A stretch of 64,000 bases of DNA from Sacculina carcini (Eukaryota; Arthropoda; Thecostraca; Sacculinidae): positions 6,068,999 to 6,132,998 of the forward strand of contig OU696591.1 of NCBI GenBank assembly GCA_916048095.2, in the 5' to 3' direction. The notes under the pieces are model-generated. The model was not told where the DNA came from, searched no databases, and saw only the letters and a list, made by a program, of their open reading frames with translations. This document shows, in pieces, positions 11,414-25,189 of this stretch (position 1 is the stretch's first letter; each line of letters opens with the position of its first letter). Position numbers and translations under genes: made by a program.

Positions 11414-13892
11414 CCCTTGTGTTTCGCATGTCCAATCATCGAGGTGTCAGAAAGTGTGGCACCAAATTTCATCGAAAGATGTCCATCATATAGCTAGTTG
11501 GAAACGGTGGAAATTTGTTTTTTTAATATCAACTGCCTTTTTTGCTTGACAAACGCATTTCTGACGGCGTGTGTGTAGGTGTGAAAGCACGCAACACTAT
11601 GTAATTTAAACATTATTGCAAAATCATTTTCACTAAACTACTCAAAATATACTCCAAACAGAATAGAGAATATTATTGGAGCAAATATATTTGTGATTTA
11701 TTCTTGACGATGGGTGACATTTTTTGGCCTAAATTTGTGAACATTTTAACTTTCAAAACACGTGCTAAGCTAGCTAACTCACTCTCAAACAAAAAAAATC
11801 ACTGGCATTTTCATCAGTTTTCTTGTGATAATTAGTCAAACGAAACGTGACCTAACTCCCATTACACCTTCACTTGAAAGAAAAACATAATATATTTCAG
11901 AAAAAATGTATATTACTGGAGAAATACTACATTTTTATTAATAACTAATTGATGAGATACTAATCTTTGGATAATAATTGTTGTGTGTATTGTTGTGTGT
12001 TATTCTTGTATAATTGTTGTGTATTTATGTTTGCGTGTGTGTTTTTTCTTGTTTCCTTGTGGTTTTTTTGCTTTTGTGTTTTGTGTTTTTTGCGTTTTTT
12101 GTTTTTTTGTGTCTTTTTTTGTTTTTTGTGATATTTGGCTTACGTGAAATGTCTTCAATTCGACTTCTTTCAAGCCACAACGGTTGGTGCGATTCCGCTG
12201 CAAATTGCAGAGTCCCTGGCTGTGCAATTTCTGCTTTTTGTTCATAATCGTTCCACTGGTCCGACCAATCTTCTAGGCCAGCAAGAAGCAAGAGGTTCTG
12301 GTTCTGCTGGTGCTGGTGGTGGAGACTGTCGGGTGTCGTTGTGGGAACCGCAGAAGTTCCCGCTGTCACGTGACCACTAACTTCCGGTCCGACAATTCTG
12401 CTTGCGCCCATCTCTGATATGTTTGCCAGTGTATTTTGCAATGACCACGATGAATCAGCCATTGCAGTAAAAAATGGCGCTCTGTTAGAATTTATCCACC
12501 AAAATCACGTGCATATTATCAAGTGATACTTTTAGATATAAAATAATTGAGCATTAATCAAATTTGACATTTTCATGGGATTCTCGTGCCTGATTTCGTA
12601 CGGCACTCATGGATAACTCACTACTGAGTAATTAAATTTATTTTATAAATAAATTATTTAACTATAAATAATATTGTTTCTATACAAAAATAAAACGCTC
12701 ACATTCGTTGAAATGTATAATCTGTGTGTGTCTGTGTATGAGTGTGTGTGAGTGTGTGTGTTGGTGTGTGTGTGTTAGTATAAAGTGTCGCCAGCCATCT
12801 ACACTTTTGTCAAGATCACACTCAATTCGCAACGAAACTGGCCATTTTCTGCTTGAGTAAGCAGAATTATTTCTGCTTGGCGGAAAATAATATTTTTGCC
12901 AAGTGTTTTATGTCATTTTTGTTCGGTTTTTATTCAATTATAAGTGGTGATTTATTGAGTTTCGTTTTGCGGGATAATTCAATCTTGGACCGTATAATAT
13001 AATCGTTTTGTCAGCAAATACACGCACATTATGAAACTAGGTGGAGGTAATGCAAAAATTGGTGCACGAGATTTGGCTACATTTTTGCGAAATTTTCTGT
13101 CAGTTCTGAGGTTCAGTTTCGAGTATGCGAAAAAGTTATTATTACGAGCGAGCGAAGCGAGCAAGTTCATACTTGGTGTTACTAGAAAAATGAGTATGAG
13201 GCCGGCCGGCCGGCCGGCCGGCCGTGGTCACGCTTTTCAGAGGCTTATATCTCTGGAACCATAAGTCCGATTAACATGCTTTTTTGTTGTTCGGTAGCCT
13301 CATCCTTCCTGCCGCGAATGAGACTATGCCGAATCATGTCAATGCCCAGCATGGCATGTGGCACGTGTCATATGCCCTCTTAGAATTTAGCAGAAAACTT
13401 TGCCCATGCACGCAGACAAATGCATTTACGACAAAGTTTGATTACATATGATAGCTTCGCGCTCGCTCGTTCATCGCCGAACACGGCGCCTTACTGGTAG
13501 AATATAAATGAGAGCGATAGAGAGTACAATTGAAACGCGGTTCAAAAGACGACAAAATATATACGAAAGACATGCATGAATGCAAAAAAGACAAGATATG
13601 AATGAAAAAAGACAAGATATGAATGAGGCAAATTTACACTCCTCATTCGTATAATACAGTTTCTCTTCAACCAAACACCTTTCTCCTGACATTCCAAATG
13701 ACTTCATCACATTTTCCCAGTCAAATCTCGTGCTTACGGCATATGGGGCCTCTCGTGTGAAATTGCATCCTATTTATCCACGTCTAAATCTCAACTAGGG
13801 TATTATTTTATTAAACAGCTTACGTATAACCATGTGTGTGTGTGTGTGTGTGTTACTTACATCAGGAGAAATGTCGGCGTACAGACGAGCAT
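129..13892 (-). CDS. Secreted CUB-domain trypsin-like serine protease, 11 exons in window, 3' end missing
   Basis: Coding exons read on the minus strand: 13892-13861, 12481-12144, 6314-6250, 5754-5541, 5115-4945, 4349-4238, 3535-3414, 3136-3008, 2620-2450, 1558-1267 and 362-129. Every junction has AG/GT borders and the phases agree throughout, giving 1880 coding bases (626 residues) to the left edge. The order is signal peptide, Ser/Thr/Gln-rich region, a compact cysteine module, a CUB domain, a linker and a trypsin-fold catalytic domain cut before its active-site serine. The expected role is a secreted or haemolymph protease acting in a proteolytic cascade, with CUB for binding; this is inferred from the architecture. 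Because the exon with the Ser195 equivalent is outside the window, an inactive homologue cannot be excluded. The gene holds an intact LINE in intron 2 and a tRNA-derived SINE in the intron between the last two exons. Confidence 0.85.
885..1221 (-). mobile_element. tRNA-derived SINE-like element in a protease intron
   Basis: Read on the minus strand from about 1221, the sequence has a tRNA-like head: GTGGTGTAGTGGTAGCAC (D-arm, A-box region), a CCCGC...GCGGG anticodon-like stem, and GGTTCAAAACC (B box). A ~260-bp unrelated body follows and ends near 885 in repeats of TTTAACC. The head has mismatches in the acceptor and T stems, so it is not a working tRNA gene. This is the layout of a tRNA-derived SINE; only one copy is seen in the window, so copy number needs a genome search. 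Confidence 0.55.
1574..2110. repeat. TGTGTCAA-type minisatellite next to a splice acceptor
   Basis: About 540 bp of degenerate 8- to 12-bp units built from TGTGTCAA, TATGTGTCAA and TGTGTCAG. On the protease sense strand this reads TTGACACA and stops within ~20 bp of the acceptor of the exon starting at 1558. It produces long open frames rich in Cys/Val/Met that are artefacts. Confidence 0.93.
2450..2620 (-). CDS. Protease exon 9: linker between CUB and catalytic domain
   Basis: This 171-bp exon (acceptor TTTATCAG, donor CACAG/GTGTGC) encodes a charged segment, VCGRRNEG to WGNFSDT, with a single cysteine. It matches no domain that I recognise. Phase 1 at both ends fits its neighbours. The Cys could be the partner that links the heavy chain to the catalytic chain after activation, as in many chymotrypsin-fold proenzymes; that is inference. 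Confidence 0.65.
3008..4349 (-). CDS. Protease exons 6-8: CUB domain
   Basis: Exons 4349-4238, 3535-3414 and 3136-3008 together encode one CUB domain. Landmarks are YFRNPSYPGN at the start, a CNYRV strand, VCGVRVEYLNY, a C..D..L.I segment, SPICGN..GRA, and the closing YHFNIRITQIFC strand. The second exon is preceded by a pure (TG)n tract ending TTAG in place of a pyrimidine tract. The usual cysteine after the ITQI..C strand (as in C.QYHTG) is not at its normal place; HAQHWMK is seen instead, so the C-terminal edge is divergent. Exon 4349 could start at one of several nearby AG sites; I chose the one that matches phase 1. Confidence 0.75.
3236..4583. repeat. (CA/TG)n and (GA)n tracts within protease introns
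   Basis: Short arrays at about 3236-3285 (TG), 3372-3393 (GA), 3541-3598 (pure CA), 3751-3810 (CA), 4376-4412 (CA) and 4556-4583 (CA). The 3541-3598 and 4376-4412 tracts lie directly upstream of the acceptors at 3535 and 4349 on the minus strand, so they read as (TG)n in the pre-mRNA. Confidence 0.9.
4945..5115 (-). CDS. Protease exon 5: clip-like cysteine-rich module
   Basis: This exon (acceptor TTTGTTGCAG, donor AAAT/GTAAGC) encodes a compact module with cysteines in the order C-x8-C-x5-C-x9-C and then a CC pair, with a GVCQS turn and a GGGG run. This spacing resembles the short cysteine module found before CUB domains in arthropod secreted proteins (C...G.C...C...GG...C...CC), which is where it sits here. 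The adjacency to CUB is seen in the sequence; the family match is from memory and not searched. Confidence 0.7.
5541..6314 (-). CDS. Protease exons 3-4: acidic Ser/Thr/Gln linker
   Basis: Exon 3 (6314-6250) follows a (TG)n tract ending GTTGTAG and stops at ACA/GTGAGA. Its phase change, 1 to 0, is exactly what is needed to join exon 2 to exon 4. Exon 4 (5754-5541) starts at ATTATCAG/GATGAAGG and ends at CCAG/GTTATA. The product is acidic and polar, with a four-Gln run, and looks like a disordered spacer. The LINE 3' end lies only ~50 bp upstream of the exon 3 acceptor. Confidence 0.7.
6042..6240. repeat. (TG)n/(TATG)n-rich array in a protease intron
   Basis: About 200 bp of imperfect TG and TATG repeats. 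On the protease sense strand this is a CA-rich tract that begins shortly after the donor of exon 3 at 6250, while the same exon's acceptor is preceded by TG repeats. Confidence 0.85.
7012..9962 (-). CDS. LINE ORF2: AP endonuclease and reverse transcriptase
   Basis: This single open frame of about 980 residues carries an N-terminal exonuclease/endonuclease/phosphatase-type domain (CAFLNFRSI near the start, GDFNLW, SDHSLV) that nicks target DNA. It is followed by a reverse transcriptase with NYRPIS, LDFSAAFDTVNH, GVPQGSVLGPLLFN, the catalytic FADDIQ and LGIILD. A C-terminal segment ends in GPRIYNRLSPSIR, typical of the Jockey/CR1/L2 group. No stop or frameshift interrupts it, so the copy may be competent for retrotransposition apart from its missing 5' end. 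The nominal first 20 codons lie in a CA repeat and are not real; coding similarity begins near 9890. Confidence 0.92.
9928..9955. other. Perfect hairpin at the LINE 5' end
   Basis: Arms AAGACACTTATC and GATAAGTGTCTT (12 bp each) are separated by AGCG. It lies just upstream of the endonuclease coding region on the element's sense strand. It may be part of the element's 5' region, or chance. Confidence 0.6.
10003..12143. other. Protease intron 2, remainder: AT-rich with CA arrays
   Basis: I see no exon here. It contains (CA)n arrays at about 10275-10340, 10873-10939 and 11374-11411, a (CAGA) run at 10368-10390, and T-rich sequence at 12040-12130. The rest is AT-rich with no recognisable element. 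Confidence 0.6.
12144..13892 (-). CDS. Protease exons 1-2: signal peptide and N-terminal low-complexity region
   Basis: Exon 1 (13892-13861) encodes ten residues starting MLVCTPTFLL and ends at the strong donor GAT/GTAAGTAAC, in phase 2. Exon 2 (12481-12144) begins after the acceptor ATTCTAACAG and completes the codon, continuing APFFTAMADSSW. The joined start is a short N terminus, a hydrophobic stretch and a small-residue cleavage region (TAMA), a convincing signal peptide that neither exon gives alone. The rest of exon 2 is rich in Gln, His, Thr and Ser with no recognisable domain, and ends at CAC/GTAAGC in phase 1. Exon 1 sits at a plausible gene start, but I found no convincing TATA box, so a further 5' untranslated exon is possible. 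Confidence 0.7.
13198..13224. repeat. (GGCC)n palindromic run in a GC-rich island
   Basis: Tandem GGCC units form a self-complementary GC-rich block in otherwise AT-rich DNA (protease intron 1). It lies between a GAGCGAGCGAAGCGAGC run at about 13146-13162 and a related GCGCTCGCTCG run near 13449. I do not recognise the surrounding 13030-13460 unit; it may be a fragment of an unclassified repeat. Confidence 0.6.
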
Positions 13893-16800
13893 CTTAGTGG
13901 AAGTGACGGATTGTCTGCTGCGGATTGGCACTGTTCTACTCTGTCACGGATGACTGAGATGAGCAGAAATAAATAGCAAATAGTTGTCCACACTTGTTCC
14001 TCCACTTCTCTCTCTCTCTCTCTCTTTCTCTCTTTCTCTGTCCGTCCACAAATTACGGCGTTACTGCGTGATGTGGCTGACCAGAACGAAAACCACTTTT
14101 AGTTAGATATTCGGCCGCTAGATGGCGTGGAGACTCAACGAGACACTTATCAGAATGTGGAACTTACAGCCCCGGGCTATTGGAGGCTGTCGAGAATGAC
14201 GAATCAGCGAGGAAGTGAAGTTATATTGGCAATCAACACATCCCACGCGCCACTTAATTGAAACAAAATCCATCCTGAAACAATTTCGAACCTGAAACTG
14301 AACTACCTCATTTTCACCTTGTCTATAGTCTGGTATCAAGATGCATGGAGATTGCCGTTGCATGTGCAACTTATAACCTCTTCCCATTTCACCTCTTCAA
14401 TTCATTTTAATAAAAAGGCCAATAATAATAATAATGATAATAATAATAATAATAATAATAATACCAATAATAATAATACCAATAATAATAGTAATAGTAA
14501 TAATAATAATAATACCAATAATAATAATAATACCAATAATAATAATAATACCAATAATAATAATAATACCAATAATAATAATAATACCAATAATAATAAT
14601 AATACCAATAATAATAATAATACCAATAATAATAATAATACCAATAATAATAATAATACCAATAATAATAATAATACCAATAATAATAATAATACCAATA
14701 ATAATAATAATACCAATAATAATAATAATACCAATAATAATAATAATACCAATAATAATAATAATAATAATATTGTTGTTGTTATTATTGTTATTACCAT
14801 TTTCGTTTTAATTAGCAAATACGTGAAGTAATTTAGTTTTACACTCGTACATATATAATGGTATTTAGACATTATTAAGCATATCCATAGGTTTTCAGTA
14901 GAGTTAGAAATTGTATGTGATAATTTTCGGCGTTTTATGTTTTTATTATGTGACGAAAAATGTCTAAATATGTTGTCAAAAACCCCAAAATATCTTATTA
15001 AATTTTCATATAATGTTTGAATTTCGGATTATTTCGTAGATTATTTGCATTTTAAGCATGTATTTAGCGACACTGCGTTGGGGAGCCACCTTTAAGGAGG
15101 GGAAGTTTGCGTAGCACGTGGTGAAAATGATTGGGTCCTTCCGATAACGTAGAGGTACAATGGCGGCCCCAGGATTTCTCCGGTGGGGGGTTGAGGAAAA
15201 ACATGCAGGGATTTAACGAAACACTAGGAACTTCATTAGAAATTTGCATGTTCAGTATTTCTTGGGGGGCTTAGGGAGGCTCGGCATATTTCCCGAGAGG
15301 AGCTTCAACTCCACGTCGTGGTTTCATTTTGTAGTTTTGTTTATTGAATTCTGCATATGTAGCTGCATATAATGTCTCTAATGTTGGTGGTCGAGTTTTT
15401 GTGTTGTTCTAGCTGCGATTTGTGACCAGCGGACACGTTTTTCTCACATGCAACACAAAACATACTGCTTCCATCAGACACGTTTTTTTCTGGGAAAATT
15501 CAACTTCACGTTCAAATTCGTTCAATCCATTTGAGCGTAACGATACATACACCATTTGTGTTTAATATTCTCCTAAAAATGCAGCTATGAAGTACATGCA
15601 TGTATCATTCCTACCTTACCAATAAGACAACGCCACGTACACCTAGCTTAGAGTTATTTGTTCTTCATATCGAGTTATTGCGGACCATTTGAAAACCGTT
15701 ACCAAGCTGTCTCACTTAAGAATCTATCAGGAACGTAGCTATATATTCATTGTTAACATTGCTTACGTTAATATTGTACCTAAATGCAGTGTTTGAGTGG
15801 ATCATAACATGTTGAATCCGTGATCTGTGTGATTACAATTATTAACAGAGTTAACAATTATTAATTTCAGGCGCAACATATATAATTATATATTTGGACA
15901 ATATTTTTCAGTGAAAATGACATTTTACGTTTTTTCCTCTTAAAATGGTCTTTTTATGTGAAAAACTATTTTTTGTGATCGCATTTTTTGTGAACGGTAA
16001 CATTAATATATATTTATATACTTATATACAATTACATTATTATATTACTATTTTTTATATGCACTCTTATATACTCATAATTGGTAATGTGTAATTTGGG
16101 GGTAAAATTTTGACACCACGATAAGGAGGAGACGAACATACATGCCCTCTATACACCATCATATCCATCCACCTTCTTCACCATATAATCCTGTCGTCAC
16201 GATGAATAAACCCCTCGTTTATATAATAAACTCAACTATATTAACACCACTTGATTAAAATCAATATATAAATATATTACAAGCTTATATAATCTCCGAA
16301 ATCTTGTCTTATGTGAGAAATATTATCCTGGGTGATTTCATGTTTAATTTTTTCAAATTTATTTCGATAATAATGAGGGGAAAATTATAAGGAATATTGT
16401 TATATAAATAAATTGCAAAAATGAAAAAAATGTGTATTCAATAGTTTTTTCTGAAATATATTTTTTGTTTTATTATTTAACACAAGAACAATACGGAATT
16501 TTGTGCAATAATATTTAAAAAATTATAACATTTAGAGATTTGAACATTTCTGTTGTCATAGCGATGAAAAAATTCCATGTTGAAAATTTTCCGCTTTTTG
16601 AGAATTCGGAAGATTTGAAAATTTTTGAAAATAATTTTTGAAAATTTTCATTCGCGAAAAAAATTCACAAAATTTGTATTTTATGTGTTTATTCATGACT
16701 GCCCATTTTTTAATTCATGTTTGTATAATTGTGTAATGACATTAAAAAGCAAAATTAATTCCAAAAAATTATGCACGAATTTTTAGGGAGAAAAATGCAA

Positions 16801-17138
16801 AATATAAATGAGATTATATAGAAAAAATTCAAATATTCTTCAAATTCATTTCCGGTTTCGAGGCATTTGCGTTTCCACACAGCTGTTTTGCGCTATTGAA
16901 AAACAAACACACACACACACACACACACAAACACGCACACACAAACACACACAACACACACAAACACACACACACAAACACACATTGAGCCGATGTAAAT
17001 ATATATGTGAGATACTTTTTTTCAAATAGCAAATAATTTTGACGTTTAAGAGGAAAATCACAAAAAGCGTGACATATTGTCATCAATGCCTGCTTTCATC
17101 ATATCAACGATAATTTGTGCAAAATTAATTGTTATACC
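13893..17138. other. Intergenic region between the protease and the cysteine-rich peptide gene
   Basis: It contains the 14325-14775 repeat described separately and a (TC)n tract at 14008-14038. At about 15060-15330 is a GC-richer patch that could be a decayed transposon. There is also a (CA)n array at 16909-16983. Otherwise it is AT-rich; I could not support a gene on either strand. Confidence 0.55.
14325..14775 (+). mobile_element. SINE-like repeat (family B) whose (AAT)n tail has expanded into an 18-bp minisatellite
   Basis: The head, around 14337-14375 (GATGCATGGAGATTGC followed by GTTGCATGTGCAACTTAT), is shared with copies at 43160-43271 (plus) and 32348-32456 (minus). All three end in AAT repeats. 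Here the tail grew to ~350 bp: first irregular AAT units, then about 15 copies of an 18-bp unit made of five AAT and one ACC triplet register (AATAATAATAATAATACC). The long Asn/Thr or Leu/Val frames across it are artefacts. Confidence 0.75.
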
Positions 17139-19100
17139 TCAAGACTTGCAAAAGCATTTTTTCACGCAGTTGATGGTGTAGGGCACTTTCAGACACCATT
17201 CCATGTAGTTGGGACACGGGCTGTTTTGCAAACACATCAAAATGTGTCTGTATAAAATCGGTAATGAATAGGGCTGTCAAAAAAGTAACCTAAAAATCAG
17301 AAAAAAGTAACTTTATTTTCGAGAAAAAGTAACCTAAAAAAGTAACCTAAAAATAACCTGAGTTTTAATGTTATTATTACTTTTGCATCGCTATATCACA
17401 TGTTTATCACGCCTTTGCTGATTAGTGCGCTATAGGAAATAAACGGTTTGTTTGTGAACCTAAAAAGTAACCTAATAGCAAATATAAAAGTAACCTAAAA
17501 TAACCTAACCTTCGTAAAATTAACCTCCTTCAAAAAAGGGCAATTTTTTTGCAGTTATGAAGGAAGAAAATACACCAGTCCTTCTTTTTTATCATCTTTC
17601 CATTTCCTATTTTCCACCCTTTCTCCGATCTGGTACCATTCTTACAACAAATCACCAAAAAGTGACTCAATATTATTTGGCTAACATCGTAAAATGGAGC
17701 ATAACCATCAAAATGAAATTTAAAGTGGAAAGCTAGTATAAAAGTGAAATACACTAATTGCAAATGTAAATATGTTTTATTAATGGTCGCAATAATGTTC
17801 TTTATATTGTTTCGATGGAACTTTTTATCAAATAGCACGTACTACAGCTTTTATATTAGTGTGAGCGTAAACACTGCATGTGTGAATGCCCCCCGTCCTC
17901 CCATATGTAGCACCCTGTGCACACAGTCTTATAAATGCCAAACGTGGGAAAATGGCGCTATCTCACGCCCTGAAAATCACGTGCTAATTCCTGTTCAAGG
18001 AAATGCGTACTGTCAAGTGCTACAGTGCAGTATCTGGTATAGAGAGCTCACACATCGTACTATACCACGCTCCAAACATCTCACGACACCCTCCGGTTCG
18101 TGGACATTTCCTAAAATGGAATTACACTATCCTGCGTACCCAAAAACGTATAAATATCGAGTAGCACGAAAATTAAGGTGAATATCAATTGCTAAATCCT
18201 AACAGAAGAAATGTTGACATTTCTTGATCTTCAGACCTGATATGCCATCTCTTTTCCTATTTTTTCCTCATATATACCGTTTAGTGCCTCTTATCTGCAA
18301 AAAGTCACCAAACTTCGTGGTAAAGTGACCTAATAACAAGAAAAATAACAAAAGGTAACCTGACGATAAAAAAGTAACCTAAAAGCTAAAAAAGTAACCT
18401 AACGATGAAAAAGTAACTTTTGGTAACCTAATAACTTTTTTAATAATTATCGTACACAACTTTTTCATGCAGTTTTAGGTAGCTTATGAAAAAGTGACCT
18501 TTAGGTGAAAAAGTAACTTTATTAACTTTTGACAGCCCTAGTAATGAATAATAAGATGAAATGTTATTCAAAATATTGCTTATATAATGCATTAAGGATT
18601 TGAGATTAAAGATAATATTTGCATAATTGAATATTTTTATCAACACATATCGTAAGTATATTTCAATGACAAAAATCTCGGCTTCTCAATGAAAAAAAAG
18701 ATAGAAAATGAAAAATATAAATTAAATTCAAACCGATATTTGTCTACAATCAAATTAAAAATTATATTTATATATTGTCATTGATCATATTCAAAATTTT
18801 TAGACAATAATTTAATAATAATATTAATAATAATATTTAAATATATTTTTGAATTTTTTTATAATACATTTTTGTTCCGCCGCAGCTGAAGAACAGATCA
18901 CTGCACTGATCCTGAGTGAATCTTCCTGCCAGACGAACACAGGAGGACCAGACACGAGGACAGCCAAACTCATTGAGCAATTGTTCGTAGTTAGTGGTGC
19001 CTGTGACGTCACCATCAGTAACAACCCCTCCATCAACCTCTCCCATCATAAACCAAGCCAAAATGATGGCACACAGCTGTAAACGATGAAATGATTGCAT
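17139..19100 (-). CDS. Small secreted cysteine-rich peptide, two exons
   Basis: Exon 1 (19100-18868) starts at ATG and encodes a signal peptide (hydrophobic LCAIILAWFMM, then GEVDGG), a short spacer and a first cysteine block with motifs FGCPRVWSSC, QDQC and FFSC. It ends at AAAAT/GTATTA in phase 2. Exon 2 (17220-17139) starts after GCAAAACAG, completes the codon, and encodes a second block, PCPNYMEWC ... NCVKKCFCKS, then TGA. The total is about 104 residues with nine cysteines after the signal. Both blocks open with CP followed by a C six residues later, suggesting an internal duplication. The family is unknown to me; a secreted defence peptide, inhibitor or matrix protein are all possible. 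The donor is weak (GTATTA), so exon 1 could end elsewhere, but phase and cysteine spacing support this join. The intron carries a hAT-like element. Confidence 0.65.
17269..18540. mobile_element. hAT-like DNA transposon, probably non-autonomous, with intact ends
   Basis: The ends are inverted repeats TAGGGCTGTCAAAA and TTTTGACAGCCCTA. The element is flanked on both sides by the identical 8-bp direct repeat GTAATGAA (17261-17268 and 18541-18548). An 8-bp duplication and TAGGGCTG ends fit the hAT superfamily. Subterminal regions at both ends carry many AAAAGTAACCT copies, possible transposase-binding sites. No transposase is recognisable in the 1272 bp; an open stretch at 17744-18181 resembles nothing I know. 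It sits in the intron of the cysteine-rich peptide gene. Confidence 0.88.
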
Positions 19101-23137
<4,037 letters not shown>

Positions 23138-23174
23138 TATAAATAGCGCTATGATCACAGTTGAGGGATCAGTT
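23138..23174 (+). promoter_or_regulatory. TATA box plus TCAGTT initiator
   Basis: TATAAATA at 23138-23145 and TCAGTT at 23169-23174 place the initiator A (23171) 33 bases after the first T of the TATA box, the canonical spacing. TCAGTT is the arthropod initiator consensus. The start codon follows 53 bases downstream. This is the clearest core promoter in the window and supports the exon model of the small peptide gene. Confidence 0.8.
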
Positions 23175-23223
23175 ACCGATTCGCCCTCACTAAACGGCAG
23201 TCCACAATTCACAAGCAAAAATC

Positions 23224-24498
23224 ATGAATTTGGTGAGTGCTAAATTTATAACTATTCCTTGTATGTATGTGTTGTATAACTCTATGTATGTTTGTATTGT
23301 ATATGTATGTATGTACTGTATACACACACACACACACACATACATACATATACAACACATACAGACAGATTTAACAAATGTATTTGTATGTTTGTATTGT
23401 TACAATTTAGCTTAATCTAAAAAATATCATATTAAAACGACTTTATGGTATAAATCAATACGATTTAATATCGATACGAAATATATATATATACAGGATT
23501 GAGATTATAATAATACGAAATTGTGACTATTTCTTATTATCCTTTTTTACCTCACTTTGTCATTTCTTCATGCTCAAACTCAACTCCCTAAATCAATGAG
23601 AATCACAAAACATTTAAACGCTAAACAAGAAATATAATTTAACATTAAAATGAAGCGGTTGTTTTTTATATATAAACGCTGTATAATTTCAAGCTTCATA
23701 AGCTTTCACAATCTTTTCAAACTTAGTGTGTGTGTGTGTGTTATTTTTGCGGCCAAAGCAAATCAAATTGCCCAAAAATGTCATTACAAAGCGTTCAGCA
23801 CTCAAATTTAATGCAAGCAGTAATTTTCAACATTTTTGCGCCGTTTCCAATTAAAATTTCAATTTGACATTTGCAAAAAAAAATCAATTCAATTCAAAAA
23901 GATATTGGTCTAAAATTGCGAAAAAATATATAATACCTGGGTACTTTTAAACTGCTTGAATCAAAAGTAAAATTTGCTGAATTCACACTAATACAAGAAT
24001 TAAAAAAAAAATTAATTGTAGACTATATAGATTTAATTGTCAAGTAGTAATTTGTAAAAATTACTAGATCAATATAGAATAAAAATTAACAAATTCACTT
24101 AATAAATTAAAACAAATTTCAGGCCGAGCGTAACAATATTATATTTAGCTTCACCTTTTCTACTGATTTAATTAAACTATCTTAATTGAACATAAAATTA
24201 AACAATAGTCAATTGCAGCTAAGTTGGAAATATATTCGTTTAGGAATGACTTTAATGTGAGTGTGTGTGTGTGCGTGAGTGTGTGCAGGTTCATTTCATG
24301 GCCCTGGTTTTGGCTGTATGTGTTGCCATGGTGATGGCGGTGCCCCTGTCCTCTTCTGATCCACTCCCAAACTCTGCATCTGTGGATGACGCCGCTCTGC
24401 CTGAATCCACTGCCGAAGCCGCCGGAGATCTTCAAACCGAGGAATTCTTCTTCCGTCCTCGCTTCTATCGCCCCAGGTATCAAAAATAAAAGTGTGAA

Positions 24499-24531
<33 letters not shown>

Positions 24532-25013
24532 GACACATACACAAGAAAATTGCTCTAAATAAGCAAATATTCGCCAATAAAAACGTTCGAAATAAAATGT
24601 TTGATATATTTACATCTCACCATATTTTTAATTCTTGAGCATTTTTTAAAATAATATTGTGATACATTTTTCATATAATATCAACTTCAGAGTAATATTA
24701 ACAGACAAATGTAATAAAATATTTCATCAAGTATAAAAATTGTGTAGTTAAAATAACATTTCAATTACATCTCAAATTTGAAGATTTTCAATATAATTTT
24801 TAATTTAATAATAAAAATGGTAATGCGTTTGTTTGAAAATGCAAAATTACAATTTAAAATCCCCCTTATAGAGAATGAGTAGTTTTTTGGCAGTTTAATT
24901 TTTTGTGTATCATAATTTGTGCTCGCTAACTTTCGTATTTTTGTATTTTCTATTTCAGACATTACCGCCGTCACTATTACCGTCCTTCATATTATCACGA
25001 CTATTACTACTAG
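23224..25013 (+). CDS. Small secreted peptide: acidic pro-region and basic Tyr/Arg/His-rich tail, three exons
   Basis: Exons are 23224-23232 (only ATGAATTTG, donor TTG/GTGAGT), 24289-24476 (acceptor TGTGTGCAG, donor CCAG/GTATCA) and 24959-25013 (acceptor CTATTTCAG, stop TAG). Phases match, giving 83 residues. The first ~21 residues form a signal peptide (FMALVLAVCVAMVMA, then VP). Next comes an acidic Ser/Pro/Ala-rich stretch ending DLQTEE, then an abruptly basic aromatic tail with RPRFYRPR, HYRRHYYRP and the terminal DYYY; it has no cysteine apart from the one in the signal. The layout of signal, acidic propeptide and cationic mature part is typical of antimicrobial peptide precursors, but also of small cuticle or adhesive proteins, so function is unassigned. 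Splitting the signal peptide over a 9-base coding exon means single-exon ORF searches miss it. Confidence 0.75.
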
Positions 25014-25189
25014 ACGACAAAACGGACGTACTCAAAACGAAGATACTGATAGCACAAACCCGATCGTCTCATTCTACACAACTCATTCGCCGCACGGAAA
25101 GAACATAATTTCATCATATTTCAGCAGCCTTATCGACACGCGTATTTCTGGTAATTGAAAAGTTTGACTGTATAAACGCCTGATGTATA

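Noticed and set aside
14319-14872. Poly-Asn/Thr and poly-Leu/Val ORFs
   Set aside because: They are translations of the (AAT)n/ACC array on the two strands.
17744-18181. 145-codon ORF inside the hAT-like element as a gene
   Set aside because: No recognisable domain, odd composition, no splice or start evidence; mentioned only as a possible captured core.
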